From a bacterium (GTDB lineage: Bacteria; Myxococcota_A; UBA9042): a DNA stretch of 37,291 bases. The notes under the pieces were generated by a model. The model ran no database searches, was not told the origin of the DNA, and saw only the letters and a list, made by a program, of their open reading frames with translations. Each line of letters starts with the position of its first letter. The first letter of the stretch is position 1. The position numbers and the translations under genes are program-made. Shown one piece after another: positions 34,881 through 37,291 of the stretch. The DNA is taken from NCBI GenBank assembly GCA_030425545.1, contig JAUIAC010000026.1:1-37291 (forward strand). Direction: 5' to 3'.

Positions 34881-35845
34881 TGGACCTCGCGTTCTTCGAG
34901 CAGCACTCCCCCGTCCCCAGCGAGCCCTGGGCGCGCTCGGTGACCGGGCTGACCCGTCGCCTCTTCCGTCGCGCGGGCCTCGAGGTGGTCATCGAGGGCC
35001 GGGAGCGGCTGGGGCAGACGCCCTGCCTGCTCGCGCTCAACGCGACCCACCAATACGACCTGGTGCCGATCCGCTACGCCTTCCGGGTCGCGGGCCACGA
35101 CGTCGTCACGCTCAGCAAGGGCAAGAACTATCACGGCCTGGCGATGCGCACCTTCAGCGTCAAGCTGGGCTCCGTGCCCCTCGTCTCGCGGGGCTACATC
35201 ATCGTCATGGACTTCCTGGCGCTGCACGGACGCAAGCCCGACGAGCAGGAGTACCGCGCGCTACGGGACCTGCTCGACGCGGGCACGCCCCTGCCGAGCC
35301 GGCCGACGCTCGACGCCGTGGCGACCCGACCTCGCTCGATGCTCGGTCGCCCCTTCGCCCCAGCGCGCGAGCCCTACCGCGACGCGGCCCTGGCCCTCTA
35401 TCGCGAGATGATGGACCGCACCCTCGCGCACTGCCGCGCGGCGATGTCCCGTGGCCACGACGTGCAGATCTTCCCCCAAGGCTCCAGCTCGACGCGGCTG
35501 AGCGAGGGGCACATCGGCGCCGTCCAGCTCGCCCACGCCCTCGGCGTGCCGGTGCTGCCGGTGGGGGTCAGCGGCTGCCTGACCGTGCTGCCCAAGCACC
35601 GCTCGATTCGCATGGCGCCGGGCCGCGTCACGATGCGGGTCGGCGAGGCGTTTCGCCCCGATCTGACCGGGCTGCCAGCTGGCTTCACCGCCTTCGACCC
35701 GGGCGACGAGCGGGCTGCGGCGCCGGTGCTGCGGCGGGCCACCGACGACCTCATGGAGCGCATCAACCTGCTGCTGGATCCCGCGTACCGCTGGGCTGAG
35801 GATCGCCAGAGCGACGGCGCCGTCGGAGTGCGTCGCTTCGCCTGA
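34874..35845 (+). CDS. Divergent PlsC-like acyltransferase
   Basis: The 323-aa protein looks like a glycerol-phosphate-type acyltransferase: LNATHQYDLVPIRYAF sits where H-x4-D is expected, QIFPQGSSSTRLSEGHIGAV where FPEGTRS is expected, and ALGVPVLPVGVSG is the fourth block. The first motif is H-x2-D and the third has Gln for Glu, so the standard catalytic dyad is not obvious. A long insert (residues about 125-175) also departs from the family. The ATG at 34874 has AGGAGG 9 nt upstream and overlaps the PLP-enzyme stop. No clear membrane segment is seen. It may acylate the product of its neighbours. Confidence 0.75.
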   Translation: MVMDLAFFEQHSPVPSEPWARSVTGLTRRLFRRAGLEVVIEGRERLGQTPCLLALNATHQYDLVPIRYAFRVAGHDVVTLSKGKNYHGLAMRTFSVKLGSVPLVSRGYIIVMDFLALHGRKPDEQEYRALRDLLDAGTPLPSRPTLDAVATRPRSMLGRPFAPAREPYRDAALALYREMMDRTLAHCRAAMSRGHDVQIFPQGSSSTRLSEGHIGAVQLAHALGVPVLPVGVSGCLTVLPKHRSIRMAPGRVTMRVGEAFRPDLTGLPAGFTAFDPGDERAAAPVLRRATDDLMERINLLLDPAYRWAEDRQSDGAVGVRRFA

Positions 35846-35951
35846 AGCGCCGGCGTCCAGGGCAGGCTTCGCCGGGGCCGCGGCGCACAGCGGCGGAGGT
35901 GCGGCCCGGCCAACCCGGCGGCTCCGGGGGACACCTCGCGCCGGACCAACC

Positions 35952-37291
35952 CTACCCGCCCACCACCAGATACACCGCCTGCAAGATGCCCTTGACCAGG
36001 CTGGCGTACTCCGCCCACTGCGCGTCCGTGGTCGGGGGCGTGTCGATCCACGCCTGCAGGTCCGCGCGCCAGCCCTTCACCAGCTCGACCTGCGTGGGGT
36101 TGAGGCCGAGGGCCTTCGGGTTGGCCAGCACCTGCCCCGCGAGGCTGACCAGCGCCCGGGCGTCGTCCAGGTGCGGCTGGGGTGCCGCGACGAGGTCGGG
36201 CCGCGCGGCGGCGTTGGCGATGTCGGCGACCAGCACGACGGCGTGGCGGGCGATGCCCAGCAGCTTGCTCTGGTTGATCACGCCCGGCTCGTCGGCCGTG
36301 GAGTGATACTCCGCCGAGCTGCCGGAGCCGAGGAAGACCACGGGGACCTTCGCCTCGCGGAAGGGCAGGTGGTCGCTGCGACCGCCGCCCTCCTGACCGA
36401 CGAAGAACGAGCTCACCGGCCAGGTGACCATGCCCGTGGCGTCGTTGGCGCGCTTCACCGCGGCGCGCAGGGCGTGGCTGAACTCGACGTCCGTGGCGAA
36501 GGAGCTCGCCTCGCCGGGGAGGATCTCCGAGCCGACGTTGTCCACGCTCAACATGGCGACCACCTCGGCCAGCGCGGGGGCGCCGTCCCGCGCGCTCGCC
36601 GGACCCTGCAGCCGCTTGACCAGGGCGCGACTGCCCAGCAGCCCGTCCTCTTCGGCGTCGAAGAGGCAGAGCACCACCGACCGCCGGGGGCGCGCGGCGC
36701 TCTGGGCCAGGGCGCGAGCCACCGCCAGCCCGACGGCGACCCCGGCTGCGTTGTCCACGGCGCCGTTGCACACCGTGTCGTCGGCGTGCGGGCTCCCGGG
36801 GGGGCTCGCCTTGCACTGGCTCTTGGGGGCCCCGACCGTGCCGAGGTGGTCGTAGTGCGCTCCCACCACCACGAGCTCGTGGGCCACCGCCGGGTCGCTG
36901 CCCGGCACCTTCGCGCACAGGTTCACGCCCGCGTCGAAGGCGTGCGCGTAGCCGCTGGCGAAGAGGGGCTGCAGGCCCAGGTTGGCGAGGTCCGCGGCCA
37001 GCCACTGCCGGGCCGCCACGCCGCCGGGGCTCTGGTTGTCGCGGCCGGCGAAGTCGTCGCTGGCCAGGACGTGGACCCGGTCCATCAGGAAGCTGGTGGT
37101 CACGCCCTGGGCGGCCGCCAGCGCGCTCGCGGCGAGGGCCTCCGGCGTGACGCGGCCCACCGCAGCGTCCGCATCTGCGTCGGGCGCGCCGGTGCCGTTG
37201 GCCGGATCACCGCCCGCAGGACCGCAGCCGGTCAGCGCCCACAGCACGCACGCGGCGGCCAGCGCCCGACCGGCTGGCCGTCGACGCGCGC
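35952..37291 (-). CDS. M28-family zinc metallopeptidase, lipoprotein (5' end outside window)
   Basis: About 445 residues are visible, and the frame stays open to the window edge. The visible N-terminus, RALAAACVLWALTGCG, is the hydrophobic core and lipobox of a lipoprotein signal whose start codon lies beyond base 37291. The aminopeptidase domain shows all zinc ligands of the M28 family: GAHYDHLG (His), NGAVDNAAG (Asp), LFDAEEDGLLGS (catalytic Glu and ligand Glu), LSVDNVG (Asp) and AEYHSTADE (His). A domain of about 110 residues follows. It should release N-terminal amino acids outside the inner membrane. It is convergent with the acyltransferase gene (106-nt gap holding only weak stems). Confidence 0.9.
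   Translation of the reverse strand, partial: ARRRPAGRALAAACVLWALTGCGPAGGDPANGTGAPDADADAAVGRVTPEALAASALAAAQGVTTSFLMDRVHVLASDDFAGRDNQSPGGVAARQWLAADLANLGLQPLFASGYAHAFDAGVNLCAKVPGSDPAVAHELVVVGAHYDHLGTVGAPKSQCKASPPGSPHADDTVCNGAVDNAAGVAVGLAVARALAQSAARPRRSVVLCLFDAEEDGLLGSRALVKRLQGPASARDGAPALAEVVAMLSVDNVGSEILPGEASSFATDVEFSHALRAAVKRANDATGMVTWPVSSFFVGQEGGGRSDHLPFREAKVPVVFLGSGSSAEYHSTADEPGVINQSKLLGIARHAVVLVADIANAAARPDLVAAPQPHLDDARALVSLAGQVLANPKALGLNPTQVELVKGWRADLQAWIDTPPTTDAQWAEYASLVKGILQAVYLVVGG

Noticed and set aside
35846..35951. Bidirectional terminator between the acyltransferase and the peptidase
   Set aside because: Only 6-bp stems (for example ggccgc at 35876 with gcggcc at 35901) with long loops and no T-run were found.
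37245..37247. GTG as the start of the M28 peptidase
   Set aside because: It would leave only seven residues before the lipobox Cys, too short for a signal peptide; the frame continues to the window edge with hydrophobic and Arg-rich sequence.

Overview
The window is about 37 kb of very GC-rich DNA with strong G/C preference at third codon positions. It encodes lipoproteins and secreted proteins with Ala/Asp/Pro-rich linkers, a HEAT-repeat membrane-anchored protein and a Shewanella-like phosphatase lipoprotein. This style fits a Myxococcota-type (former Deltaproteobacteria) chromosome. That placement is inferred from sequence character, since no rRNA or other phylogenetic marker was seen. I found no tRNA, rRNA, insertion sequence, phage gene or CRISPR array.

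Most of the window is a surface-glycan locus. Positions 1-2375 hold the end of a PseC/SpsC-type aminotransferase, coupled by an ATGA overlap to a cytidylyltransferase::PseG fusion. An SpsE/NeuB-type synthase (8973-10076), a PseH-like GNAT (10975-11526) and a Wzx-like flippase (11523-13046) complete most of a route to a CMP-activated nonulosonic acid of pseudaminic or legionaminic type. These genes are split by a minus-strand block (2394-7033: small anchored protein, HEAT-repeat protein, large secreted beta-propeller/HYR protein) and by an arsenic pair (acr3, arsC; 7389-8923).

Positions 13098-16521 are a minus-strand, 4-nt-overlapping set: a second flippase, then a BtuC/FecCD permease, then a BtuD/HmuV ATPase. 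There is no binding protein. A GT2 glycosyltransferase (16757-17740) is divergent from it. Positions 17760-27680 are nine minus-strand genes in one direction: GT4 glycosyltransferase, LegB-like dehydratase, FAD oxidoreductase, Gfo/Idh/MocA oxidoreductase, N-formyltransferase, DegT aminotransferase, SDR epimerase, a second DegT aminotransferase and a second formyltransferase. Together they look able to make one or more amino- and N-formylamino-sugar nucleotides and transfer them.

The right end carries a Shewanella-like phosphatase lipoprotein, another SDR (with Arg in place of the catalytic Lys), a sugar-1-phosphate nucleotidyltransferase, and a lone tgt (queuine tRNA-ribosyltransferase). It also has a tightly overlapping three-gene unit (32374-35845: COG2907-like flavoprotein, divergent DegT-type PLP enzyme, divergent PlsC-like acyltransferase) and an M28 metallopeptidase lipoprotein that runs off the window. 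The three-gene unit is the best candidate for an uncharacterised pathway, possibly lipid or lipid-linked amine modification. All family assignments are from reading the protein sequences by eye; no search was run.
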